A stretch of DNA of 64,000 nt from Microbacterium phyllosphaerae (lineage in GTDB: Bacteria > Actinomycetota > Actinomycetes > Actinomycetales > Microbacteriaceae), in assembly GCF_017876435.1 (NCBI RefSeq), contig NZ_JAGIOA010000001.1:1240001-1304000 (forward strand), given 5' to 3'. Below the pieces are notes generated by a model. The model saw only the letters and a program-made list of their open reading frames with translations, made no database searches and was not told where the DNA came from. Every line of letters starts with the position of its first letter. Positions within the stretch are counted from its first letter, which is position 1. The translations under genes and the position numbers were made by a program. Of the stretch, positions 18,431 to 26,711 are shown piece after piece.

Positions 18431-19396
18431 CTAGAGCGCGCTGATCACCGCGTTGTCGAGCTCGTCGGCGTCGACACCGGGGCGGACGGCGGCGTTGGTG
18501 AGCAGCACCCAGGCCACTCCGGCACCGGGGTGCACCCAGAACTCGGTGCCGGCCCAGCCGCCGTGGCCGAAGACGTCGCGGTCGACGAGCCCGGGGGCGC
18601 GGGAGCGCAGATTGAACGTGAAGCCCCAGTCCTGACCGCGCTCGTCGGGGTACGGGTCGAGGCGGGGGATGTCGCCCGTAAGCGGACGCCGCATCATGGC
18701 GAGACCGGCCGGAGAGAGGATGCCGTTGCGGCCGCCCTTGTCGATGCGCAGCAGCTCGGTGCCGAGGTGCAGCAGGTCCTCGGCTCTGCCGAGCAGGCCC
18801 GCACCCGGGGCCCGCGTCGCGTGGAACCGGTCGAGGTCGAGGCCTCCCGACGCGGCATCCGGCACTCCGATCGACTCCGCGGTGTCGAGGGTCAGGCCGA
18901 TCGCGCCGATCTGCGCGGCCCACTCGAGAGTGCCGTCATCCCAGGTCGTGTCCGTCGCATGCTCGATCAGTGCCGCGATGCCCTCGAAGGCGAGTGTCGA
19001 ATAGCGCGACGCGGTTCCCGCCGCGAAGTCCCGCCCGCGGGTGAGCAGTTCGTGGCGCAGCGACAGCGCCGTGTCGAGTGCCGGCTCGGAGATTCCCGAC
19101 GTGTGCGAGGCGAGATGCCACAGCCGCACGATGTCATCGCGAGACGACCCGAAGTCGGGGAGTGCGTCGGTCAACGGAGTGTTCGGGGTGAGCCGGCCGC
19201 GCTCGATCGCCCTCGCTGCGGTGATGCCCGTGAGGACCTTCGTGATCGAGAACAGCGGGTAGACGGCATCCGTGGCGGCGCCGAACCCGTCGAGGCCGAC
19301 GATGCCGTCGGCCGTCGCGATACCGACGACGGCGGTGGGCAGCCTCTCCGCATCCACGTGGCGGCGGGCCCAGTCGAACGCTGCGTCGAAGGTCAT
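18431..19396 (-). CDS. Serine hydrolase of the beta-lactamase / class C family
   Basis: A 321-residue penicillin-binding-like serine hydrolase. The catalytic SxxK is visible as SITK (Ser50, Lys53), a YS motif follows in SRYSTLAF, and the third motif appears as HGGWAG in place of KTG, as in esterase or peptidase relatives rather than true beta-lactamases. No signal peptide is apparent, so a cytoplasmic esterase or amidohydrolase role is more likely than antibiotic resistance. It is divergent from the ABC exporter at 19465 across a 68-bp gap. The substrate is unknown; an acyl-ester on a plant-derived sugar is possible given the context. Confidence 0.82.
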   Translation of the reverse strand: MTFDAAFDWARRHVDAERLPTAVVGIATADGIVGLDGFGAATDAVYPLFSITKVLTGITAARAIERGRLTPNTPLTDALPDFGSSRDDIVRLWHLASHTSGISEPALDTALSLRHELLTRGRDFAAGTASRYSTLAFEGIAALIEHATDTTWDDGTLEWAAQIGAIGLTLDTAESIGVPDAASGGLDLDRFHATRAPGAGLLGRAEDLLHLGTELLRIDKGGRNGILSPAGLAMMRRPLTGDIPRLDPYPDERGQDWGFTFNLRSRAPGLVDRDVFGHGGWAGTEFWVHPGAGVAWVLLTNAAVRPGVDADELDNAVISAL

Positions 19397-19452
19397 GTGT
19401 GTGCTCCCGGCCGGATCAGGTCGTCACGCTTCCCTGGCGACGATGGTGACTC

Positions 19453-19484
19453 TACGATAGGACCATGACACAGAAAGCGCTTTC
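19453..19484 (+). promoter_or_regulatory. Leaderless-type promoter with a LacI-type palindrome inside the first codons
   Basis: A -10-like TACGAT (19453-19458) ends 6 nt before the ATG at 19465, the spacing of actinobacterial leaderless transcripts. The perfect 12-bp palindrome GAAAGCGCTTTC (19473-19484) lies within codons 3-7. A LacI-type protein bound there would sit just downstream of the transcription start. Confidence 0.5.
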
Positions 19485-21240
19485 CCACCCGGCCGCGCTC
19501 ATCGACGGTCAGCACCCGACCCGTTCTGTGTTGCGTCTCGTCGCGCGCCGCCCCTGGCGCCTCACGTTCGCGATCACCGCGTTCGCGGTGAAGGAGATCC
19601 CGCTGTGGTTCCTGCCGGTGATCACCGCCGCGATCATCGATGTCGTGGCGAGCAAGGGCGACGTCACCGAGGTGCTCTGGTGGTTCGCGCTCGCCGCCGT
19701 CCTCCTGCTCCAGAACTATCCGAACCACATCATCTACACGCGCAACTTCATGACCGTGGTGCGCGACCTCGGCGCCGATCTGCGCAACGCCCTCACCGCC
19801 CGCCTGCAGAGCCTGTCGATCGGTTATCACACGCGCATGAGCTCATCGATCGTGCAGACCAAGGTCGTGCGTGACGTCGAGAACGTCGAGCTCATGCTGC
19901 AGCAGGTCACGCATCCACTGCTCTCGTCGACCATGGTCATGCTCGGAGCGCTCGCCATGACGGCGGTCACGGTGCCGCAGTTCCTGCCCGTCTATGCTCT
20001 CGCCGTGCCCATCGCGATCGGCATCCGCTACGGCATGCGCAACCGCTCGAAGCGCCGCAACGAGGTGTTCCGCCGAGAGATCGAGACGCTGTCGGCGCGC
20101 GTCGGCGAGATGGCCTCGCTGATCCCGGTGACCCGGGCCCACGGCCTCGAGGAGACGGCGATCACGCGAGTCGCGGGCGGCGCCGACGGAGTGCGCCGGG
20201 CGGGCCTCGACCTCGATCTTCTCAACGGCCGCGTCGCCTCGATCTCGTGGGTCGCGATGCAGCTGCTCGGGGTCGCGTGCCTCATGCTCGCCGCCGTGTG
20301 TGCGCTCACGGGTTTCCTGCCCATCACGCCCGGTGAGGTCGTGATGCTCTCGAGCTATTTCACGCTGCTGACCGGCGGACTCACGCAGCTGCTCATGCTC
20401 ATCCCCGTCGGTGCCCGCGGTCTCGAGTCCGTCCGTTCGATCGCCGAGGTGCTGCAGGAGCCCGACGTCGAGCAGAACTCCGGCAAGCGCACGGTCGCGG
20501 CCGTCACCGGCGAGATCGTGCTCGAGTCGGCGACCCATCGATACGCGGATGCCGAGGACGATGCCCTGTTCGAGATCGACCTGCGCATCGCGCCGGGGGA
20601 GACGGTCGCCTTCGTCGGGTCATCGGGGTCGGGCAAGTCGACGCTCCTCAACCTCGTGCTCGGCTTCGTCCGACCGACGAGCGGCCGGATCATGCTCGAC
20701 AAGCAGGACATGCAGGAGCTCGACCTCCGGACGGTGCGTCGATCCATCTCGGTCGTCCCTCAGGAGTCGGTGCTGTTCGAGGGGTCGGTCTTCGAGAACA
20801 TCGCCTACGGCATGCCCGACGTCACTCCGGATCGGGTCGAGCAGGCGTTGCGGGATGCCAACGCGTGGGAGTTCGTCAGCGAGCAGCCTCACGGGTGGGA
20901 CACGGTCGTCGGCGAGCGAGGGGCACGGCTCTCGGGTGGGCAGCGTCAGCGACTGGCGATCGCCCGCGCACTGGTGCGAGACCCCAGGATCCTGCTGCTC
21001 GACGAAGCGACGAGCGCCCTCGACCCCGAGTCCGAGGGGCTCGTGAAGGAGGCTCTCGAACGGCTCATGCGCGGGCGCACGACCCTGGTCGTCGCCCACC
21101 GCCTGTCGACGATCCGTCAGGCCGACCGCATCATCGTCCTCGAACACGGACGCATCGTCGAACAGGGCTCGCACGACGAACTGCTCGCCGCCGACGGGCG
21201 CTACGCTCGGCTGCACCTGGTGCAGAACGGCCTGAGATGA
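19465..21240 (+). CDS. ABC-type exporter, fused membrane and ATPase domains
   Basis: A 591-residue type IV (MsbA/LmrA-like) half-transporter: about six membrane helices in residues 30-330, then an ATPase with Walker A GSSGSGKST (about 385-393), signature LSGGQRQRLA (about 490), Walker B ILLLDEATSALD (about 508) and the H-loop in VVAHRLST. It should work as a homodimer. It is followed 28 nt later by a Gfo/Idh oxidoreductase and a GH43-like protein, so it is probably co-transcribed with sugar genes. The exported substrate is unknown. Only a weak AGGA precedes the ATG, in line with leaderless translation. Confidence 0.87.
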   Translation: MTQKALSHPAALIDGQHPTRSVLRLVARRPWRLTFAITAFAVKEIPLWFLPVITAAIIDVVASKGDVTEVLWWFALAAVLLLQNYPNHIIYTRNFMTVVRDLGADLRNALTARLQSLSIGYHTRMSSSIVQTKVVRDVENVELMLQQVTHPLLSSTMVMLGALAMTAVTVPQFLPVYALAVPIAIGIRYGMRNRSKRRNEVFRREIETLSARVGEMASLIPVTRAHGLEETAITRVAGGADGVRRAGLDLDLLNGRVASISWVAMQLLGVACLMLAAVCALTGFLPITPGEVVMLSSYFTLLTGGLTQLLMLIPVGARGLESVRSIAEVLQEPDVEQNSGKRTVAAVTGEIVLESATHRYADAEDDALFEIDLRIAPGETVAFVGSSGSGKSTLLNLVLGFVRPTSGRIMLDKQDMQELDLRTVRRSISVVPQESVLFEGSVFENIAYGMPDVTPDRVEQALRDANAWEFVSEQPHGWDTVVGERGARLSGGQRQRLAIARALVRDPRILLLDEATSALDPESEGLVKEALERLMRGRTTLVVAHRLSTIRQADRIIVLEHGRIVEQGSHDELLAADGRYARLHLVQNGLR

Positions 21241-21268
21241 CACCGACTCACCGTCCTGAGGAGGACCG

Positions 21269-22360
21269 ATGACTTCCGAGAAGACCCTTCGCGCTGCCCT
21301 GGTGGGTACCGGATCCGTCGCGAACTCGCACGCCCGCGCAGTCGCCGCGTATCCGCGAGCCGAGCTCGTCGCCGTGGCCGACCTCAGCCTCGAGAAGGCC
21401 CAGGAGTTCGCCGGCCGATACGACATCGCCGCGGCCTACGGCGATCTCGAGGAGATGCTCGCCGCCGAGCACCCCGACGTGGTCCTCATCTGCACGCCTC
21501 CCGCACCGCACCGGGCGCAGTCGCTGGCCGCGTTCGCCGCGGAAGCCCACGTGATCGTCGAGAAGCCACCGGCACCCTCCCTCGATGAACTCGACGAGAT
21601 GCGCGCGGGCGCTCTCGCGGCCGACAGGCAGCTCGCCGTCGTGTTCCAGCAGCGCACAGGCACGGCCGCCGCACACGTCCGGGGGCTGCTGCAGAGCGGC
21701 GCGCTCGGTCGTCCGCTGGTCGCGGTGTGCCAGACGCTGTGGTTCCGTGGCGCCGACTACTTCGCCGTCCCATGGCGGGGCAAGTGGGAGACCGAGGGTG
21801 GCGGCACGACGCTCGGCCATGGCATCCATCAGATCGACCTGCTCGCGCATCTGCTGGGCGACTGGTCGTCGGTGCAGGGCCGGCTCTGGCGGCTCGACCG
21901 CGAGACCGAGACCGAGGACGTCTCGACCGCCACGATCGTGTTCGAGCAGGGCGTGGTCGCGCAGGTCGTCACGAGCGCGGTGTCGCCTCGAGAGACGAGC
22001 TCGATCCGCATCGACACGCAGAAGGCCACGATCACCGTCGACCATGTCTACGGACACGGGCATGAGAACTGGCGGATCACCCCGGCCCCAGGGTTCGAGG
22101 CCGAGGCCGAGGGGTGGGTGTTCCCGGATGCCGAGGAGCGCAGCGACCACGAACCGCTGCTGCGCGACGTGTTCGACGCTCTGCTCGACGGCGGGTCCCT
22201 GCCGTCGACCGCGGATGCTCCCTCCCGATCGCTCGAGATCGTGGCGGGGATCTACGCGTCGGCCGCAGCTGACGGCGCGGTGATCACGCCCGAGCTGCTG
22301 GCCGCTCACCCGACGCATCGGGCAGGTTTCGCGAGCCCGGTCGCAGACCTGCGCCGATGA
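21269..22360 (+). CDS. Gfo/Idh/MocA-family NAD(P)-dependent sugar oxidoreductase
   Basis: A 363-residue protein with an N-terminal Rossmann motif (VGTGSVANSHARA), the family EKP motif (IVEKPPAP, Glu near 98) and a C-terminal alpha/beta domain containing GGGTTLGHGIHQIDLL, where His-x3-Asp residues usually act in catalysis. GAGGAGGACCG precedes the ATG. Its ATGA stop overlaps the start of the GH43-like gene. Such enzymes oxidise, epimerise or dehydrate sugars and inositols; the substrate here is not evident, but pairing with a glycosidase-like protein suggests action on a released sugar. Confidence 0.87.
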   Translation: MTSEKTLRAALVGTGSVANSHARAVAAYPRAELVAVADLSLEKAQEFAGRYDIAAAYGDLEEMLAAEHPDVVLICTPPAPHRAQSLAAFAAEAHVIVEKPPAPSLDELDEMRAGALAADRQLAVVFQQRTGTAAAHVRGLLQSGALGRPLVAVCQTLWFRGADYFAVPWRGKWETEGGGTTLGHGIHQIDLLAHLLGDWSSVQGRLWRLDRETETEDVSTATIVFEQGVVAQVVTSAVSPRETSSIRIDTQKATITVDHVYGHGHENWRITPAPGFEAEAEGWVFPDAEERSDHEPLLRDVFDALLDGGSLPSTADAPSRSLEIVAGIYASAAADGAVITPELLAAHPTHRAGFASPVADLRR

Positions 22361-23283
22361 TCGAGCTCTACCGCGACCCCGTCTACGACGGCGCGACGGA
22401 TCCGCGTGTCGTGATCGACGCGGACGGCCTCTGGTGGATGTTCTACACGCAGCGACGGGCGAGCCTCGAGGACTCGGGCCCCGGTGTCTCGTGGATCCAC
22501 GGCAGCAGGATCGGTGTCGCCACCTCCGCCGACGGCGTGGAGTGGACGTACGACGGGACTCTCGAGCCCGCCGCATCCGGCCTCGTCCTGGAGTCCGGGC
22601 CGCCGCCGGCCGAAGTCGACCGCACGCACTGGGCTCCCGAGGTCGTCTGGGACGGCGCGCGGTGGCGGATGTACCTGACCGAGATCGACGGCATCCCCGA
22701 CCGGTGGCCCGGGTTCGTGCGCGAGATCGTCGAGTACGTCTCGGACGACCTTCGCCACTGGAGCCGTCGCGGCGCGCTGGCGCTGAGCAGCGACCGCGTG
22801 ATCGACGCGGCCGTCGCTCGCACGCCTGACGGGCTCTGGCGGCTCTGGTACAAGGACGAGGCGGCGGACTCGGTCACGATGGTCGCGTCATCCGCCGACC
22901 TCGGTGAGTGGAGTCTCGACGGCGTGGCCGTCGGTGGGCGACCGCACGAGGGCCCGACCGTGTTCGAGCTCGGTGGCTTCTGGTGGATGATCGTCGACGA
23001 GTGGCGCGGCATGGGCGTGTATCGCTCGGATGATGGCATCGGCTGGGTGCGTCAGGGCGGAGAGGATGCTGTCATCCTCGCCGACCTTCCCGGCGGAGGG
23101 CACGGCAACCACGGCGCTCATGTGCGCGACGGTGATGAGCTGTGGTTCTACTTCTTCGGCACCGCCCATGACGCTCCCGTGCACGCGGCGACAGGGGAGC
23201 AGCGGCGCGCGGCGGTATATCGGTTGGGTCTCGACGTCGATGCCGGGAACCTGGTCGTGGAAGACTGGAAACCCGGACGGTAA
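22357..23283 (+). CDS. GH43/GH117-like five-bladed beta-propeller glycosidase
   Basis: A 308-residue protein with the repeated W/F-x-M-x-Y and DPRVVIDADGLWWMFYT patterns of five-bladed propeller glycosidases (clan GH-F/J relatives). Candidate acidic residues include Asp in DPRV and Glu in WAPEVVW. No signal peptide is present, so it should act in the cytoplasm on imported oligosaccharides. The start overlaps the preceding stop (ATGA at 22357-22360). I cannot assign the exact GH family; arabinosidase, xylosidase or galactosidase activity would all suit RG-I side chains. Confidence 0.65.
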   Translation: MIELYRDPVYDGATDPRVVIDADGLWWMFYTQRRASLEDSGPGVSWIHGSRIGVATSADGVEWTYDGTLEPAASGLVLESGPPPAEVDRTHWAPEVVWDGARWRMYLTEIDGIPDRWPGFVREIVEYVSDDLRHWSRRGALALSSDRVIDAAVARTPDGLWRLWYKDEAADSVTMVASSADLGEWSLDGVAVGGRPHEGPTVFELGGFWWMIVDEWRGMGVYRSDDGIGWVRQGGEDAVILADLPGGGHGNHGAHVRDGDELWFYFFGTAHDAPVHAATGEQRRAAVYRLGLDVDAGNLVVEDWKPGR

Positions 23284-23314
23284 TCGATGTAATCCTGGTG
23301 AGAATTGCCGGTTG

Positions 23315-23356
23315 CGAAACGTTTCAATCTGGATTAGCGTGCAGGTAAGCGTTTTC
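23315..23356 (+). promoter_or_regulatory. Two LacI-type operators upstream of the oligosaccharide importer
   Basis: CGAAACGTTTCA (23315-23326; perfect core palindrome GAAACGTTTC) matches the rhamnose-region motif at 11 of 12 positions. GTAAGCGTTTTC (23345-23356) is a two-mismatch relative of GAAAGCGCTTTC at 19473. The two sites are 30 bp apart centre to centre, close to three helical turns. Confidence 0.55.
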
Positions 23357-23445
23357 CCCGCACTTCGGAGATCGCATCCCGCACCACATGGACACAGGCG
23401 TTCCGCGGCACTGCCGAACGAGGACGTTCACCAGAGAGGACAACG

Positions 23446-24738
23446 ATGTTCAGCAAGAAGCGTCTGGCGGCCGCAGCGGCCGTCGCCACCAGCGCAGCGC
23501 TGGTGCTCGCCGGCTGCGCCGGCGGAACCCCCGAGGCAGGGGCCACCTACGACCCGGATGAGAAGGTCACGCTCGACCTCGCTTTCTGGGGCAACGACGT
23601 CCGCGCCGACCTGTACAACAAGGCGATCGAGGCGTTCAACGAGGAGTACCCGAACATCACGGTCAACGCGACCTTCCTCGGGTTCCCGGAGTTCTGGGAG
23701 AAGCGCCAGACCGAGGCCGCCGGTGGCGGACTCCCCGACGTGATGCAGTTCGACTACTCGTACCTGCGTCAGTACTCCGAGAACGGCCTGCTGCTCGACC
23801 TCGAGCCCTACCTCGGATCCGTCATCGAGACCGACCCGCTGCCCGAGAAGATCCTCGGCATCGGCGTCGTCGACGACACGACCTACGGCATCGCGACCTC
23901 CACCAACGCGTGGGGCATGTTCACGAACCCGGCGCTCCTCGAGACCGCGGGCGTCGAGGAGTTCGCCGGCGGCGACTGGGAAGACTACGACGAGTGGATC
24001 GGCGAGGTCACCGACGCCAGCGGCGGCGCGTTCTGGGGCGGGTCGGACTGGACCGGCCGCATCCAGAACTTCGAGATCCAGCTGCGCAGCGAGGGCAAGA
24101 ACCTGTTCGACGAGGACGGCACCCCCGGCTTCGACGAAGACCGTCTGAAGGAGTTCTGGGAGTCCGGCGACGACATCCGCGACGGTGCTGTGGTTCCACA
24201 GCAGACGGTCGAGGAGCTCAACCCGCTCAGTGCCTTCGATGCGGCGAAGAACGCCAGCGAGCTGACCTGGGACAATTTCGGTGCCGGCTACCTCGCCAAC
24301 CTCGGCGAGAACTACACCGAGCTCGGCCTCGTGGCTCCTCCCGTCACCAAGGACGGCGCGAAGGACCTCTACCTGAAGCCGTCGATGCTCCACACGATCT
24401 CTGCCAAGACCAAGCACCCGGAGGCGGCGGCGACGCTCGTCAACTTCCTGGTCAACTCGCCCGAGTCCGGTGAGATCTTCGGCACGAACCGTGGTCTCCC
24501 GGCATCCGAGACCGCTCTTGAGGCGGCCGACCTCGACCCGATGAGCCAGCTCGTCAAGGACTACGAGGACTCCATCGCCGACCGTCTCGGCGACGCCCCG
24601 CCCGTGCCGATCGTCGGCTACGGCACCCTCGAGGAGAAGTTCCGCGTGCTGGGCACCGAGCTGAACTTCGGCACGACGACGGTCGACGAGGCCGTGAAGC
24701 AGTTCTTCTCCGAGATGGACGTCGTCCTCAACCAGTGA
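23446..24738 (+). CDS. ABC importer extracellular solute-binding lipoprotein (family 1)
   Basis: A 430-residue CUT1-type binding protein. It has a lipoprotein signal peptide with lipobox LAGC (Cys24) and a conserved start LDLAFWGND, then two alpha/beta lobes rich in Trp, Asp and Glu, suited to oligosaccharide binding. AGAGAGGACAACG precedes the ATG. It is followed by an intercistronic hairpin, two MalFG-type permeases and a DUF624-like protein; no ATPase is encoded here, so a shared MsiK/UgpC-type ATPase elsewhere is expected. In the RG-I setting the likely cargo is unsaturated rhamnogalacturonan oligosaccharides, like YesOPQ of Bacillus; this is inference. Confidence 0.87.
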   Translation: MFSKKRLAAAAAVATSAALVLAGCAGGTPEAGATYDPDEKVTLDLAFWGNDVRADLYNKAIEAFNEEYPNITVNATFLGFPEFWEKRQTEAAGGGLPDVMQFDYSYLRQYSENGLLLDLEPYLGSVIETDPLPEKILGIGVVDDTTYGIATSTNAWGMFTNPALLETAGVEEFAGGDWEDYDEWIGEVTDASGGAFWGGSDWTGRIQNFEIQLRSEGKNLFDEDGTPGFDEDRLKEFWESGDDIRDGAVVPQQTVEELNPLSAFDAAKNASELTWDNFGAGYLANLGENYTELGLVAPPVTKDGAKDLYLKPSMLHTISAKTKHPEAAATLVNFLVNSPESGEIFGTNRGLPASETALEAADLDPMSQLVKDYEDSIADRLGDAPPVPIVGYGTLEEKFRVLGTELNFGTTTVDEAVKQFFSEMDVVLNQ

Positions 24739-24744
24739 TTCCGT

Positions 24745-24777
24745 CGGTGGGCCGGGCGATGTCCGCCCGGCCCACCG
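24745..24777. terminator. Intercistronic 14-bp GC-rich hairpin after the binding-protein gene
   Basis: A perfect 14-bp stem (24745-24758 with 24764-24777) with the loop ATGTC and no U-run begins 7 nt after the stop. It probably protects the 3' end of the binding-protein message or partly attenuates read-through, giving more binding protein than permease. Confidence 0.65.
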
Positions 24778-24805
24778 CACCCCACCCACTTCGGAAGGAG
24801 CTGTC

Positions 24806-25807
24806 ATGAGCACGACGGCGACCAGGACGATCGTCACGGGCAAGAAGTCCGGGCGAGGGCGGGCGCTGCGCAGCGGCCGCCGCCCCGAGAACGAGCCCGC
24901 ACGGCCCGGCCAGCGCGCGCGTCTGCGTCGCGAGACCGCGACCGGCTATGCGTTCCTCACCCCATGGCTGATCGGCTTCTTCGGGCTGACCGGCGTGCCG
25001 ATGGTGTACTCCCTGTACCTGTCCTTCACGAAGTACAACATCTTCCAGCCGCCCAAGTGGATCGGCCTGGACAACTACATCCGTCTCTTCACGAGCGATC
25101 CGAACTTCATCCAGTCGGCGCAGATCACCCTGGTCTACGTGTTCATCGGCACCCCGATCACCCTCGCCGCGGCGCTCGCGGTCGCGATGCTCCTGAACTA
25201 CCGCGACAAGGGTGCGGGCTTCTTCCGCTCGGCGTTCTACGCCCCGTCGCTCATCGGCGGTTCGGTCTCGGTCGCGATCGTGTGGCGAGCGATGTTCTCC
25301 ACCGACGGCCCGGTCGACAGCGGCCTGCAGATCTTCGGCGTCGACCTCGGAGGGTGGATCGGAAACCCGAGCCTCGTGCTCCCGATGATGATCCTGCTCG
25401 CGGTGTGGCAGTTCGGCGCCACGATGGTGATCTTCCTCGCCGGTCTCAAGCAGATCCCCAAGGAGCTGTATGAGGCGGCCGAGATGGACGGCGCGAACGC
25501 CTACCGCCGGTTCCGCGCGGTGACCATCCCCATGCTCTCGCCGGTGATGTTCTTCAACCTGCTGCTCGGTCTGATCGGCGCCTTCCAGGTGTTCGCCTCG
25601 GCGTACATCATCTCGAACGGCACCGGCGGTCCCGCCGGCATGACGAACTTCATCACCGTGTACCTGTACAAGCGCGGATTCTCCGACGGACAGATGGGCT
25701 ACGCCGCGGCGATCGCCTGGGTACTGCTGGTCGTCGTCGCGATCATCGCCTTCATCCTCTTCCGCACCCAGAGGTCGTGGGTGCACTACTCGGGAGACGA
25801 CAAATGA
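24806..25807 (+). CDS. ABC importer permease (MalF/UgpA type)
   Basis: A 333-residue CUT1 permease with a basic N-terminal cytosolic extension (residues 1-45), about six membrane helices and the EAA loop ELYEAAEMDGANAYRRF that docks to the ATPase. GGAAGGAGC precedes the ATG. Its stop overlaps the second permease (ATGA at 25804). It forms the channel of the oligosaccharide importer with the next gene product. Confidence 0.9.
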   Translation: MSTTATRTIVTGKKSGRGRALRSGRRPENEPARPGQRARLRRETATGYAFLTPWLIGFFGLTGVPMVYSLYLSFTKYNIFQPPKWIGLDNYIRLFTSDPNFIQSAQITLVYVFIGTPITLAAALAVAMLLNYRDKGAGFFRSAFYAPSLIGGSVSVAIVWRAMFSTDGPVDSGLQIFGVDLGGWIGNPSLVLPMMILLAVWQFGATMVIFLAGLKQIPKELYEAAEMDGANAYRRFRAVTIPMLSPVMFFNLLLGLIGAFQVFASAYIISNGTGGPAGMTNFITVYLYKRGFSDGQMGYAAAIAWVLLVVVAIIAFILFRTQRSWVHYSGDDK

Positions 25808-26709
25808 GCATCACCACCCCCACCACCGAGGCCGTCGTCACTGCATCCGCCTCCACGCCTCGGCGCAGGATCAAGCGCAAGACCTGGCAGACCGTCATCT
25901 GGTTCATCGGTCTGATCGTGCTCACCGCAGTGGTCCTCTATCCGCTGCTATGGCTGTTCCTGTCGACGTTCAAGCCGAACTCCGAGTTCGGTCAGAACCC
26001 CGGTCTGTTCCCGCAGGCGCCGACCGTCGAGAACTACGGCAAGGTGATGGAGGGCATCGCCGGAGTGCCGATGTGGCGCTTCTTCCTGAACTCGCTGATC
26101 CTCGCGGTCTCCGCGGTCGTCGGCACGGTGCTCTCGTCGGCGCTCGCGGCGTACGCGTTCGCCCGCGTGCAGTTCAAGGGTCTGGGTGTGCTGTTCGCCG
26201 CGATGATCGGCACGCTGCTGCTGCCGTTCCACGTCGTGATCATCCCGCAGTACATCATCTTCAATCAGCTCGGCTGGGTCGACACGTTCATCCCGCTGAT
26301 CCTGCCGAAGTTCCTCGCCACCGAGGCGTTCTTCGTCTTCCTGCTCGTGCAGTTCATCCGTCAGATGCCGCGCGACATGGACGAGGCGGCCCGCATCGAC
26401 GGTGCGGGGCATCTGCGGATCTTCTGGTCGATCATCCTCCCGCTCATCAAGCCGGCGCTGATCACCTGCGCGATCTTCTCGTTCATCTGGGCGTGGAACG
26501 ACTTCCTCGGCCCGCTGCTCTACCTGACGAGCCCCGAGAACTACCCGCTGCCGATCGCGCTGCGTCTCTACAACGACCAGACCTCGTCGTCCGACTACGG
26601 CGCGACGGTCACGGCCTCGTTCGTCGCGCTGCTGCCGGTGCTGCTGTTCTTCGTGGTCTTCCAGCGCTTCCTCGTCGACGGTGTCGCCACCCAGGGACTG
26701 AAGGGTTAG
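25804..26709 (+). CDS. ABC importer permease (MalG/UgpE type)
   Basis: A 301-residue CUT1 permease that begins at the ATG overlapping the previous stop. It has a basic N-terminus, six predicted membrane helices and the EAA motif MDEAARIDGAGHLRIFWSI (consensus EAA-x3-G). A C-terminal VDGVATQGLKG tail is typical of MalG-like proteins. It pairs with the preceding permease. Confidence 0.9.
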   Translation: MSITTPTTEAVVTASASTPRRRIKRKTWQTVIWFIGLIVLTAVVLYPLLWLFLSTFKPNSEFGQNPGLFPQAPTVENYGKVMEGIAGVPMWRFFLNSLILAVSAVVGTVLSSALAAYAFARVQFKGLGVLFAAMIGTLLLPFHVVIIPQYIIFNQLGWVDTFIPLILPKFLATEAFFVFLLVQFIRQMPRDMDEAARIDGAGHLRIFWSIILPLIKPALITCAIFSFIWAWNDFLGPLLYLTSPENYPLPIALRLYNDQTSSSDYGATVTASFVALLPVLLFFVVFQRFLVDGVATQGLKG

Positions 26710-26711
26710 TC

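Noticed and set aside
18431..19396. Antibiotic beta-lactamase
   Set aside because: SxxK is present, but the KTG-like motif is replaced by HGG and no signal peptide is seen; a housekeeping or catabolic serine hydrolase is likelier.
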